From Aporhodopirellula sallentina SM41 (lineage in GTDB: Bacteria; Planctomycetota; Planctomycetia; Pirellulales; Pirellulaceae), in contig NZ_ANOH01000188.1 in assembly GCF_000346505.1 (NCBI RefSeq), forward strand, positions 1 to 45,019: a stretch of DNA of 45,019 nt, in the 5' to 3' direction. Below the pieces are notes generated by a model that did no database searches, was not told the origin of the DNA, and was given only the letters and a program-made list of their open reading frames with translations. Positions within the stretch are counted from its first letter, which is position 1, and the number at the start of each line of letters is the position of its first letter. This document shows positions 10,301-17,223 of the stretch, one piece after another. The position numbers and the translations under genes were made by a program.

Positions 10301-10621
10301 CGCGGAAACAGCCTCTTCGATCAGTGAGACGTCTTCCACGCGGCTATCGATAAACACGACCTGCCGCGCGACAAAATCAACCGTAGTCCCCGCGCTATCT
10401 CCACCATCGGTAATTGAACCGGTCGTCGAAGCCGGCTCGCCGTGTATCGCCGCGTCGACGGCGACACCCGCATCACCGGCGAGCATCAGACGAGGCTCCA
10501 ATGCAATCGGCGGCTCAAGCGGGTACGAATTCGACCGGGGCGTGCCCGAACGTTTTTTGCCTGCCTGTTTGCGACTCGAGCGGTTCGCTATCGCGGCGTG
10601 CCTACGGAAACTTTGAAACAT
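7331..10621 (-). CDS. LEPR-XLL / DUF4347 / CBM60-like / animal-type haem peroxidase protein
   Basis: This 1096-residue secreted protein is modular. A basic N-terminus leads into IALEPRLMLAGDA (40-52), the LEPR-XLL motif of large planctomycete surface proteins. Residues 87-247 fit DUF4347 (FIDSRVED, HIISHGDDG, LLYGCNVASGD). Residues 255-373 and 385-503 are two copies of a module resembling calcium-dependent CBM60 domains (FAAGHTGSESMQLQ; YAAGHTGTETMQLS; EWLHANGYFQ). Residues 508-990 are an animal-type haem peroxidase: distal Gln582, Asp585 and His586 in WGQFIDHDMDL, Arg697 and Glu700 in GDIRAMEN, proximal His791 in RVGHTMI, and NINRGRDHGL. Asp585 and Glu700 match the residues that link covalently to haem in myeloperoxidase. 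Residues 1005-1090 look like a carboxypeptidase-regulatory or SdrD B-type repeat. All active-site positions are present, so peroxidase or halide oxidation is likely. The ATG at 10621 lacks a strong ribosome site. It converges with the caspase-like gene. Confidence 0.9.
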   Translation of the reverse strand: MFQSFRRHAAIANRSSRKQAGKKRSGTPRSNSYPLEPPIALEPRLMLAGDAGVAVDAAIHGEPASTTGSITDGGDSAGTTVDFVARQVVFIDSRVEDVSLIEEAVSADADVVLLSADEDGLAQITDALSQRRDVSSVHIISHGDDGRIEIGNRIVDRDALRQNAASVRRWAMSLTEDSDILLYGCNVASGDEGNRLVATLAELTAADVAASNDVTGNRQRGGDWVMETQVGDIETSVVLSKEFQTRYAAVLPITVFAAGHTGSESMQLQIDGNTVAEWSNIGGDVQNNEFAAYQYENDSPVSADRIRVVFNNDLYLPGQLDRNLVVDRLVVDGVEYQTESDSVFSTGTWREGVGIEPGNPQSEWLHANGYFQYSESARSADHFVTIYAAGHTGTETMQLSINGEVVQEWQNTGGDVASRDFGTFVYASETAVDANQVRVHLLDGSVTDQFDKNLIVDKIMIDGTAYETEASDVLSTGTWKSEDGIVTGYRGDEWLHAVGYFQFAATTRTYDGANNHLQHLDWGANDSQLLRMADARYADGVSTPVSDGLPGAREISNAVVSQAADSYGNPEAMSALVHVWGQFIDHDMDLTEPPEHGGEAMPIEVPLGDPFFDPAGTGNATIGMTRSQTVPGTGTDTSNPLQHPNMISAYIDGSMIYGSSVEQARSLREFSGGRMRVSGDDLLPVDEDGGFLAGDIRAMENVSLTAMHTLFVREHNYWAGLLQANAPELIDEELYQRAREIVIAEVQSITFNEFLPALLGGDFIDAYTGYRPEVNPGIATEFSTAAYRVGHTMINDSLEFMDTYSNPVHDEITLAEAFFNPSVLQQYGIDSSLKFVASTQTQTIDNQIVDSLRNFLFGAPGSGGFDLASLNINRGRDHGLADYNSTREAYGLARVDDFADITSNVELQNTLRNLYGSVDQIDLWVGGLAEDAGENRSIGETFTTIIADQFTRTRDGDRLWYENSLPEDVINVVHATSLSDIISRNTGLHALQEDVFHMWGVVRGQVVVDGGSLSPAILSDLDVELYNGGGQLVATSSLASDGSYEFTQITKTGAYRVQVRYHGGTALSGGTYQDVWFFEGNQVLEEVDFQLVSSLV

Positions 10622-10857
10622 GAGAGTTCGTCGTGTGGAGTGGAGGTCAGACTCCCGGGCGGGAGCCCCTCAATATAGTCGCCCACAAAGCAGGGGGCGT
10701 TGATTTTCACCGCCCCGAGCACACGCAACCTCAACACCTCGTGCGTCACGCATACGCAAAATCTGCGATTTGGCGTGTCCGTTCCTTGTTGCTGAATTCG
10801 CCCGATTCCCGGTCACCGAATTCTGGCGTCATCGACAACCATCGTCGGGAACATACC

Positions 10858-11922
10858 TTAGCGGGCCGGTGGTGGTGGCAGGTTCAACGTCGAAGCGTCT
10901 GCCGTGAGAGCCACCTGGTAGTGCTTCAGCAGGCCGAAAACCGATTGAAACGCCGGTTGCGACGACAAATCTTTGTAGCGTACGTCGCTCGCGACGGTTT
11001 GGAAACGCAACACAACCTCCTGCAACTCCTCCGCAGACGGATGGGGACCGCCGACAAACAGACTCGGCGGCAACGCGAGATACGATCGCCACTGCGGATC
11101 GAGCAGCACGTCGAGTTGCGGGGCGAGTTGTTCGAGCTGGTTCCGCAGGACGTCGGTCTCCTGCGCACCATACTGTTGAGCCAACGCGCCTGGGTTGGAC
11201 GCGTGAGGCGTACTCGGGACCGCGTTTGCGTTGTCGACCGGCGGCACCGTCGTGGGCGGCGTCGCTAGCGATGCGACCGCGAAAGTCAATTGCTGGGCCA
11301 ATTCCGGCACGACAACTGGGCCACCCGGGACCGCAGGCCGGTAGTAATCCCCCGTCGCCAATTGGTCCACACTTAGCACCGATCCGTCGATCGACACACC
11401 GGCGAACAACCCACGGCTGCGCGAGTAAGAATAGATCTCCGCCTTCAACATCGCATCGGTCGCGACGGCACCTTGGCGACCGACCGGGCCCGCCGCCGCG
11501 GCCACATCAGCACCGAGGGTCATCTTGCCCTCCAAGATGTTCTGCACGCTGCGTTCAGTCTTGAATACCAGAACGATGTCCGACGACTGCACGCCCGCCT
11601 GCCAGCCCACGTTTCCTCCCGTAAGGGTGATGAATACCGGGGCGTGCCAGACACCGTCCTTTTCTCGCACGAACAGCAACCCACGGCCGTGTCGTGCCCC
11701 GACGATGAAGCCGCCTTTGATCACGTCCGGAATAATCGCCACGCCATGAGCATCATTCAACATCGCATGCGGCACTTTGCTCAGCGGACCGACGAGCACC
11801 TCGTTGAGAACCACCGAAGCGGCTTGAACGGTTTGCTCCTGAACGACCTGCGCCGAAGCCGGTTTCGGCGTGACCGCGATGGCGAAAGCAAACATAATCA
11901 AACAAAAACCAGCACGATCCAT
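10858..11922 (-). CDS. SYLF-domain (Ysc84/DUF500) lipid-binding protein, exported
   Basis: This 354-residue protein starts with a signal peptide (1-25, cleavage after PASA) and a SYLF domain over about residues 27-195. Diagnostic segments are VPHAMLNDAHGVAIIPDVIKGG (46-67, with KGGFIVGARHGRGL following), FITLTGGNVGWQAGVQSSDIVLVF, LGADVAAAAGPVGR and YSYSRSRGLFAGVSIDGS. SYLF domains bind phosphoinositides in eukaryotes; in bacteria the ligand is not settled. The region after about 200 is Pro/Ala-rich and then helical, without a domain I recognise. AAGGAAAG lies just upstream of the ATG at 11922, supporting the start. The peroxidase gene lies 236 bases downstream on the same strand, far enough that co-transcription is uncertain. 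An outer-membrane or periplasmic location follows from the signal peptide. Confidence 0.88.
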   Translation of the reverse strand: MDRAGFCLIMFAFAIAVTPKPASAQVVQEQTVQAASVVLNEVLVGPLSKVPHAMLNDAHGVAIIPDVIKGGFIVGARHGRGLLFVREKDGVWHAPVFITLTGGNVGWQAGVQSSDIVLVFKTERSVQNILEGKMTLGADVAAAAGPVGRQGAVATDAMLKAEIYSYSRSRGLFAGVSIDGSVLSVDQLATGDYYRPAVPGGPVVVPELAQQLTFAVASLATPPTTVPPVDNANAVPSTPHASNPGALAQQYGAQETDVLRNQLEQLAPQLDVLLDPQWRSYLALPPSLFVGGPHPSAEELQEVVLRFQTVASDVRYKDLSSQPAFQSVFGLLKHYQVALTADASTLNLPPPPAR

Positions 11923-12340
11923 CGGACTTTCCTTATATCATTCAAAAACAAACGCAGCGGGCGCGAACGAGCAGTCTATGGGCAATCGGGAAACGACAGA
12001 AGACCGATCCGCCCCTACGCAAATCTCGCATCCAAGAGGATCTCGCGAGTCACGCAGATTCGAACCGGTCTGGACACGATCGAACCAAATTAGCGAAAGA
12101 CAAAACCTACCAAAACAAAGCACCTCTCCACGAATTGCTCAACCGGCCCGCATTCGCCACGGTCTTAGTAAAACACGAGACCGAGGCCAGCCAGCAAGTC
12201 CAAGGCTCGCCAGCAAAGCCAAGGCCCGCCCCCAAACTCAACGCCCGAGGCAGAAACCCGGGGCGACCATGGGCGTCCGAGGCACGACGGGAAGTCGGAT
12301 CGAGTCGCGGAAAGTGCCTCAAAAATACCGGGATGCGATC
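11923..12340. other. Divergent intergenic region
   Basis: These 418 bases separate the SYLF gene (leftward) and the coiled-coil gene (rightward), so both promoters should lie here. An open frame crosses the region in phase with the downstream gene, but its composition is Arg/Pro/Gln-rich junk-like and no ribosome site supports an earlier start. It contains a 19-base tandem repeat at 12190-12227. No clear promoter hexamers were seen. Confidence 0.45.
12190..12227. repeat. Imperfect 19-bp tandem repeat
   Basis: Two adjacent copies are seen: GCCAGCAAGTCCAAGGCTC at 12190-12208 and GCCAGCAAAGCCAAGGCCC at 12209-12227, differing at three positions. The repeat lies upstream of the coiled-coil gene and has no known role. 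Confidence 0.6.
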
Positions 12341-12862
12341 ATGTCCGAACCCGTCGACGACAAAAATTCATCTGTCAACGCGATCACATCAATCCGTGAC
12401 GCGTTCACGGCGATCCGTGAGATCATGTTGGTAGTCGCTTTACTCGTTCTCTTGTTCAGCCCCACGACCGTCCGCGATGTCTTGCAGGACGCAGGCATCC
12501 GGTCGTTTGCGGGCGTGGAGTTTGACGAAGATACTTTGGTCGAAGTCGAAAACGCGGGCGACCGGGTTGCCCAGCTCGAACAACAACTGCTCGCCGCGCA
12601 AACTCAGCTCGAAGCCCTAACGCAACAGAACACCTTCCAAGCCGATCCACGTCTGAACTCCGTTTCACGTTTGCTCGCCGACGCCCAACGCAACGCGACC
12701 GAGATGGGCGAGAGTCTCGACGAAGCGAAAGAGAAACAGATCGAGCTGTGGAACCGCTCCGGAAAGCCGCCCCGCCGGTACGGCGGACAACCGCACACCA
12801 GCCTGCCCGAACCCGCCGTCGAACAAGCACTCGTCGTGCCCTCGGAACTCTTCCAGCGGTAG
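12341..12862 (+). CDS. Membrane-anchored coiled-coil protein, function unknown
   Basis: This 173-residue protein has one transmembrane helix at about residues 27-43 (EIMLVVALLVLLFSPTTV) after a short hydrophilic N-terminus. The remainder is soluble and rich in Gln, Glu, Ala and Leu, with a likely coiled coil at about 65-96 (VAQLEQQLLAAQTQLEALTQQ) and a second helical stretch to about 135, ending in a Pro-rich tail. I recognise no family. The ATG at 12341 is chosen because it gives a short N-terminus before the membrane helix; the open frame continues far upstream but with non-protein-like composition. The gene converges on arsJ, with 93 bases between the stops. Topology (large domain outside or inside) cannot be decided by eye. 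Confidence 0.65.
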   Translation: MSEPVDDKNSSVNAITSIRDAFTAIREIMLVVALLVLLFSPTTVRDVLQDAGIRSFAGVEFDEDTLVEVENAGDRVAQLEQQLLAAQTQLEALTQQNTFQADPRLNSVSRLLADAQRNATEMGESLDEAKEKQIELWNRSGKPPRRYGGQPHTSLPEPAVEQALVVPSELFQR

Positions 12863-12955
12863 CCAACCCGTAGCGTTGTCCTTCGTAGACCGATCAAGAC
12901 TCAGCGGCTACATGCCCATCGGCTTCACTCCCAACCGCCTCATGCCCCGGCCGTC

Positions 12956-14229
12956 TCATGCTCCGGCCGCTTCCACCGCGAGATCACCGGCGGTTGTTTC
13001 TTGCTCGCTACTGCCCTGCTCTTCTTTCGTAGGCAGCCACAACGTTGAGATCACCGCAGCCACCACCAACGCGGTCGATGTCCACATGCATCCCGGCAAG
13101 CCCGCGTACAAATACGTCACGCCGGAGAGCAACGTTCCCAACAAGCGTCCGCACGCGTTGGCCATGTAATAGAAACCCACGTTCAATGCGACTTGGTCGG
13201 AATCGGTGTACGCCAAAATCAAATACGAGTGCACCGACGAGTTCACTGCAAAGACGATCCCGAACAACGCCAAACCGATCAGGATACTCGTCGTCGGATA
13301 GAAGTCGGTTTGAATCGCCAACGCCATCGCCGCGGAGACGATCACGAGAGCGAATCCCCACATCTGAGCCGCTCGTGCTTTCGTTGCGACGCCACCATCC
13401 CTGCGAATCATCCGCGGCGCGAAGGCTTGCACGAATCCATACCCGATCACCCATGCGGCGAGAAACGCCCCCACACCGGTGAAGCCCCACTCTAGCTGCG
13501 AGGCCAGGAAGATCGGCAATCCGACGACGAACCAGACATCGCGTGAACTGAACAAGAAAAACCGTGCGATCGAAAGCACGTTGATCTCGCGACTCTTGGC
13601 GAACAACTGAGTGAACTTCGTCTTCGCCTTCGAACGTCCCATGTCCGCATCGAGCATGAACAAGGCGAGCAACAGGATCACCGCGAGCACACCCGCCATC
13701 GCCCATAGCGACATCACGAAACCGAGCCCGGTCAACATCACACCACCGAGCAGAAAGCCGAGCCCTTTCAAAGCGTTTTTTGATCCCGTCAGAATCGCGA
13801 CCCATTTAAACAACGCCGTTTCGTTTTCCGCATCCGAGCCTCCTTTGACCAGCAACTTGACGGCGCTCTTGGAACTCATCTTTGTCAGGTCTTTCGCGAT
13901 CCCCGACAACGCTTGGCTCGTCATCACATACGCGACCGACAACCCGGCCGCCCAGGTCGGCTGAACGAACGACAACATCACCAACGCAACGATCTGTGTT
14001 GCGAGACCCGCGAACAACGTGATGCGAAGCCCGATCCGCGATCCGATCCAACCGCCGAACAGGTTCGTCAAAATGCCGCAAAACTCATACAGCAAAAACA
14101 GAAACGCGAGGCTAACCGGTGTGTATCCCAGTTCATGGAAATACAACAGCACCAACATTCGCAACGCGCCATCACTCAGCGTAAAGCCCAGTAGGCTGCC
14201 GTTACGAGAGCGTAGTTTCGAACGTCCAT
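12956..14229 (-). CDS. arsJ: ArsJ organoarsenical (1-arseno-3-phosphoglycerate) efflux MFS permease, apparent frameshift
   Basis: The product matches ArsJ, the major-facilitator permease that exports 1-arseno-3-phosphoglycerate made by the partner GAPDH. Diagnostic stretches are MLVLLYFHELGYTPVSLAFL, LFGGWIGSRIGLRITLFAGL, TKMSSKSAVKLL and VALNVGFYYMANACGRLLGT; about twelve hydrophobic segments are present. The gene should start at the ATG at 14229, preceded by AGGAGA, and reads MDVRNYALVTAAYW. The next bases give a stop four codons later, whereas adding one G in the run at 14187-14189 restores GFTLSDGALRMLVLL, the expected ArsJ continuation. Without that base only the part from about 14164 (TTG) reads through, lacking much of helix 1. 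It is either a sequencing error or a real inactivating deletion. It lies 175 bases after the gapdh gene in an arsR-gapdh-arsJ operon. Confidence 0.87.
14187..14189 (-). other. Site of apparent one-base deletion in arsJ
   Basis: On the coding (minus) strand the sequence reads GCC TAC TGG GCT TTA CGC TGA from Ala12. Family sequence at this place is YWGFTLSDGALRML. Inserting one G into the GGG run gives TAC TGG GGC TTT ACG CTG, which restores that sequence exactly. The deletion is therefore placed in this short G run. Confidence 0.8.
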
Positions 14230-14404
14230 CTCATTCTCCTAAACCCGATCCGCAAACCCTGCAGATACGACTGAGACCCAATCATTTTTCATAACAGTCG
14301 GTCGACGCTGCAGCGATCACAGCGACGCGCAAGTACTTCGCGAGACATACCACGCAGCACACAATGCAACCCACCACGCAACCACGCGTCCCGGAGATAC
14401 CGAA

Positions 14405-15418
14405 TTACGCGGGAAGCGACGTCGCGACCTTCTGGACCAACTCCATCATTCGGTTGGCGTAGCCGACCTCGTTGTCGTACCAAGCGAGGATCTTCACCTG
14501 CGTATCATTGACGACCATCGTGGACGGTCCGTCGACGATGCCCGAGCGAATGTCGTTGGTGTAGTCAGCCGATACGAGTGGCTTTTCTTCGAAACCCAAG
14601 ATGCCTTTGAGCGGACCATCGGCGGCCGATTTCAGCATTGCGTTGATCTCTTCAACGGTCGTCTTCTTCTTCAGCTCGAAGACGCAGTCGGTGAGCGATG
14701 CGTTGAGCAAAGGAATGCGAACAGCGAGCCCGTTCAGCTTGCCTTGCAGTTCCGGGTAGATCATCGTGATCGCCTTTGCCGATCCGGTCGTCGTCGGAAT
14801 CAGCGAGTTCAGGCACGACCGGGCACGACGCAGGTCTTTATGCGGAGCGTCCACAACGACTTGCGTGTTGGTCACATCATGCAGCGTCGTGATCACACCG
14901 TGTTCGATGCCGATTCCCTCATGGATCACCTTCACGACCGGCGCGAGACAGTTCGTGGTGCAGGATGCGGCGGTGACGATATGGTTCGTGTCGGGATCGT
15001 ACAGGTCGTCGTTACACCCCATGACGACATTCAACGCACCATCCTTCACCGGCGCGGCCACGACGACTTTCTTGACGCCGTGATCGAAATAAGGATTGAG
15101 CGTTTCGGGCGTTCGAAACTTGCCGGACGATTCGACAACGATGTCAACGCCCATCTCTTTCCAAGGGACGTCCTGCGGCGCTGCGAAGCCACTGACGGTT
15201 ACCTTCGATCCGCCTACCGAGATCGCGTCATCATGCGATTCAATGCCACGGTCCCAACGCCCATGAACGGTGTCGAATTCTAACAAGTGAGCGCATGTTG
15301 CCGCGTCACCTTTGACTTCATTGATGTGAACAATCTCGATCTCAGGCGAATCCCAGGCTGCCCGCATCCCGAGCCTGCCCATTCGACCAAAGCCATTGAT
15401 TCCGACTCGAACCGTCAT
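14405..15418 (-). CDS. ArsJ-associated glyceraldehyde-3-phosphate dehydrogenase
   Basis: This 337-residue protein is a full-length GAPDH. The Rossmann NAD-binding start is [19 protein letters not shown] (3-21). The catalytic Cys153 lies in [10 protein letters not shown] and the partner His180 in [22 protein letters not shown] near the C-terminus is also classical. In ArsJ systems this enzyme uses arsenate in place of phosphate, forming the unstable 1-arseno-3-phosphoglycerate that ArsJ exports. The assignment to that role, rather than to central glycolysis, comes from its position: 5 bases after arsR and upstream of arsJ on the same strand. The ATG at 15418 is confirmed by the family N-terminus. 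Translation is probably coupled to arsR. A general gap gene would be expected elsewhere in the genome. Confidence 0.95.
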   Translation of the reverse strand: MTVRVGINGFGRMGRLGMRAAWDSPEIEIVHINEVKGDAATCAHLLEFDTVHGRWDRGIESHDDAISVGGSKVTVSGFAAPQDVPWKEMGVDIVVESSGKFRTPETLNPYFDHGVKKVVVAAPVKDGALNVVMGCNDDLYDPDTNHIVTAASCTTNCLAPVVKVIHEGIGIEHGVITTLHDVTNTQVVVDAPHKDLRRARSCLNSLIPTTTGSAKAITMIYPELQGKLNGLAVRIPLLNASLTDCVFELKKKTTVEEINAMLKSAADGPLKGILGFEEKPLVSADYTNDIRSGIVDGPSTMVVNDTQVKILAWYDNEVGYANRMMELVQKVATSLPA

Positions 15419-15423
15419 CCGAT

Positions 15424-15795
15424 TTACTTTCTTTTCGTGTCCGGGGGTTTGTTCTGCCGTTTGGACGCTTTCACGTCTTCACAACACTCTGCCGTAATGC
15501 ACAATTCGGTTTGTCCCTGACAACAATCTTCGATCAAGAACCCCATCAGACAATTGATGCCTCGGGGGTTCATTGAATAGATGATCGAGCGACCGTCCTT
15601 CCTCGATGTCACCAAACCAGCGTTGGCGAGCTCTTTGAGATGAAAGGATAAAGTCGCCGCAGGGATGCCCAGTTGCTCCGCGATCTCTCCCGCAGGAAAT
15701 CCCTCTTCGCCCGCCTTGACGAGCATCCGAAAGACCATCAACCGCGATTCCTGTGCAAGCGCCGAAAGCGCCACAACGGCCTCGTTTATTTCCAT
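15424..15795 (-). CDS. arsR: ArsR-family arsenic-responsive repressor
   Basis: This 123-residue winged-helix protein matches ArsR/SmtB regulators: [20 protein letters not shown] (13-32), then the recognition helix region [20 protein letters not shown] and the wing [13 protein letters not shown]. The As(III) ligands are probably Cys91, Cys92 and Cys99 at the C-terminal end of the fold (CCQGQTELC). This resembles the C-terminal Cys-Cys plus Cys arrangement of the Acidithiobacillus ferrooxidans type rather than the CVC site in the DNA-binding helix. Cys104-Cys105 lie further on. The ATG at 15795 gives the normal family start ([15 protein letters not shown]). It is the first gene of the arsR-gapdh-arsJ operon and should repress that operon until arsenite or a related species binds. 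Confidence 0.92.
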   Translation of the reverse strand: MEINEAVVALSALAQESRLMVFRMLVKAGEEGFPAGEIAEQLGIPAATLSFHLKELANAGLVTSRKDGRSIIYSMNPRGINCLMGFLIEDCCQGQTELCITAECCEDVKASKRQNKPPDTKRK

Positions 15796-15799
15796 GCTT

Positions 15800-15814
15800 C
15801 TAAAACTATCTAAG
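15800..15814 (-). promoter_or_regulatory. Possible ArsR operator
   Basis: An AT-rich imperfect dyad, CTAAAACTATCTAAG on the plus strand, lies five bases upstream of the arsR start. TAGACA sits further upstream on the coding strand as a possible -35, with the dyad overlapping the likely -10 position. An autoregulatory ArsR site is expected here, but the symmetry is weak. Confidence 0.25.
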
Positions 15815-15993
15815 TGTTTCTGAATTGTCTACCGGTATCGGCAGTCTCTGAATACAGCAAGAGTCCGATCCTGACGAAAATCAAATTTCGCCGAAAAGCC
15901 CGCGTTTTACGATCGTTTCTGCGAGGTTCGCGGCTCTCGATCGCCGAACGTCCGGCGTCATCGCATGTTAAATTAACGTGAAGACGGGCGAGA

Positions 15994-16905
15994 TCACAGC
16001 AGCCCGAGGTCACGCAGGATCGCGGCGACCTGTTCACGCTCGGGCGGCAGAAACCGATGGAAGGGCAACGCCGGCAGGTCACTGCAGATCCCCATCAACG
16101 ACGCCGCCGACTTGGTCGCCTTGATGTGACGCGACGCGTATTTGCCGATCTCATAGATGGATTGAAATGCGTGGATCTTTGCCTGGCACCTTGCATGTTC
16201 CTGCTCGTCTCCGGACTGCAACGCACGATAGCAATCGACAAACAACGTCGGTGCCACGTTGGCTCCTCCGTTGACACCGCCGTCGCCTCCCAACGCGTGG
16301 GCTTCCGCCAACAAAGCCTCCGGTCCGATCAGAACCGACCAATCCGGCCGCACCGACTTCAATTCACACAGACGTTTGAAATAGTCCAAATCACCGCTGC
16401 TGTCTTTCACCCCGATCACGCGATCTAACTCTGCGAGGCGTTGCAGCGTATCGATCTCAAACCAAACCTTGGTGAGCTGCGGCATGTTGTAGAGAACGAC
16501 CGGCAAGTCTACCGACTCGACAACCTTCCGCACGTAACCGAGTAACTCTGTCTGCCCGGCCGGAAAATAGTAAGGCGTGGTCAGCACCAAAGCTTGAGCA
16601 CCACACTCCTTCGCGTGCCGCGCCAACTCCACCGTTTCAACAAACGCGGTGTCCGTGATCCCAACAAGAATCGGAATGCGGCCGTCGATGATCCGAACGG
16701 AGCGTTCAATCAATTCACGGCGTAACCGGTAACTCAAACTCGGCGCTTCGCCTGTCGTCCCAAGCAGAAACACGCCAGAGACACCACCTTCGATCACATG
16801 CGTCAGCAAACGCTGCAGCCCGTCATGGTCGAGTTGATCGTGATCGGACAGCGGAGTGATCAGCGGGGGAACGATCCCGCGTAAAGAGAGAGTCGGTGTG
16901 AGCAC
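15994..16905 (-). CDS. DapA/N-acetylneuraminate lyase family aldolase
   Basis: This 303-residue protein is a class I aldolase of the dihydrodipicolinate synthase / N-acetylneuraminate lyase family (TIM barrel). The pyruvate-binding GTTGE motif is at 49-53, the catalytic Tyr139 is in VVLYNMPQ, and the Schiff-base Lys167 is in [10 protein letters not shown]. Length is normal. Family members condense or cleave pyruvate-containing substrates; the substrate cannot be read from the motifs. Divergence from housekeeping DapA (for example VLYNMPQ instead of the usual YNVPxRT) suggests a catabolic sugar-acid or sialic-acid-type lyase rather than lysine synthesis (inference). The start is a GTG at 16905 without an obvious ribosome site; the frame gives a normal N-terminus from [12 protein letters not shown]. 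The ars operon follows 198 bases downstream; no functional link is evident. Confidence 0.88.
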   Translation of the reverse strand: MLTPTLSLRGIVPPLITPLSDHDQLDHDGLQRLLTHVIEGGVSGVFLLGTTGEAPSLSYRLRRELIERSVRIIDGRIPILVGITDTAFVETVELARHAKECGAQALVLTTPYYFPAGQTELLGYVRKVVESVDLPVVLYNMPQLTKVWFEIDTLQRLAELDRVIGVKDSSGDLDYFKRLCELKSVRPDWSVLIGPEALLAEAHALGGDGGVNGGANVAPTLFVDCYRALQSGDEQEHARCQAKIHAFQSIYEIGKYASRHIKATKSAASLMGICSDLPALPFHRFLPPEREQVAAILRDLGLL

Positions 16906-17223
16906 GTGTAAGAATCGACATGAGAGGCGGCGGAAGAATTCAACGCGAACGTCAGAATCGAACGTTATCGCGCATTCTGCCCAGCCGATCTACCGGTGAA
17001 TGAAATACACCGATCTTGAGAAACGACTGCTAGGGACCGGCACGGTCAACGTGATCGCTCATGTGATTGGCGTTCGAACGCCGTAATCCCGTTGCCGGAT
17101 CCCCTAACAGTCTGTCGGCTTTCCCACCGCACCTCTCGCGAAGCACAAACAATTGCCGAGCGGCCTGGATTCGCTCGCCAATTGTTCACCGCAAGATACC
17201 GACGGTGGGCTCCATGCCGACAC
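16906..17223. other. Spacer without supported gene
   Basis: These 318 bases lie between the end of the large hybrid kinase gene and the start of the DapA-family gene, both on the minus strand. I see no credible gene and no hairpin-T terminator. The promoter of the DapA-family gene should be near 16910-16990 but no clear hexamers are visible. Confidence 0.4.

Noticed and set aside
11870-12340. 157-codon upstream extension of the coiled-coil gene
   Set aside because: The extension overlaps the SYLF gene start, is Arg/Pro/Gln-rich and has no ribosome site; the ATG at 12341 fits a membrane-anchored protein better.
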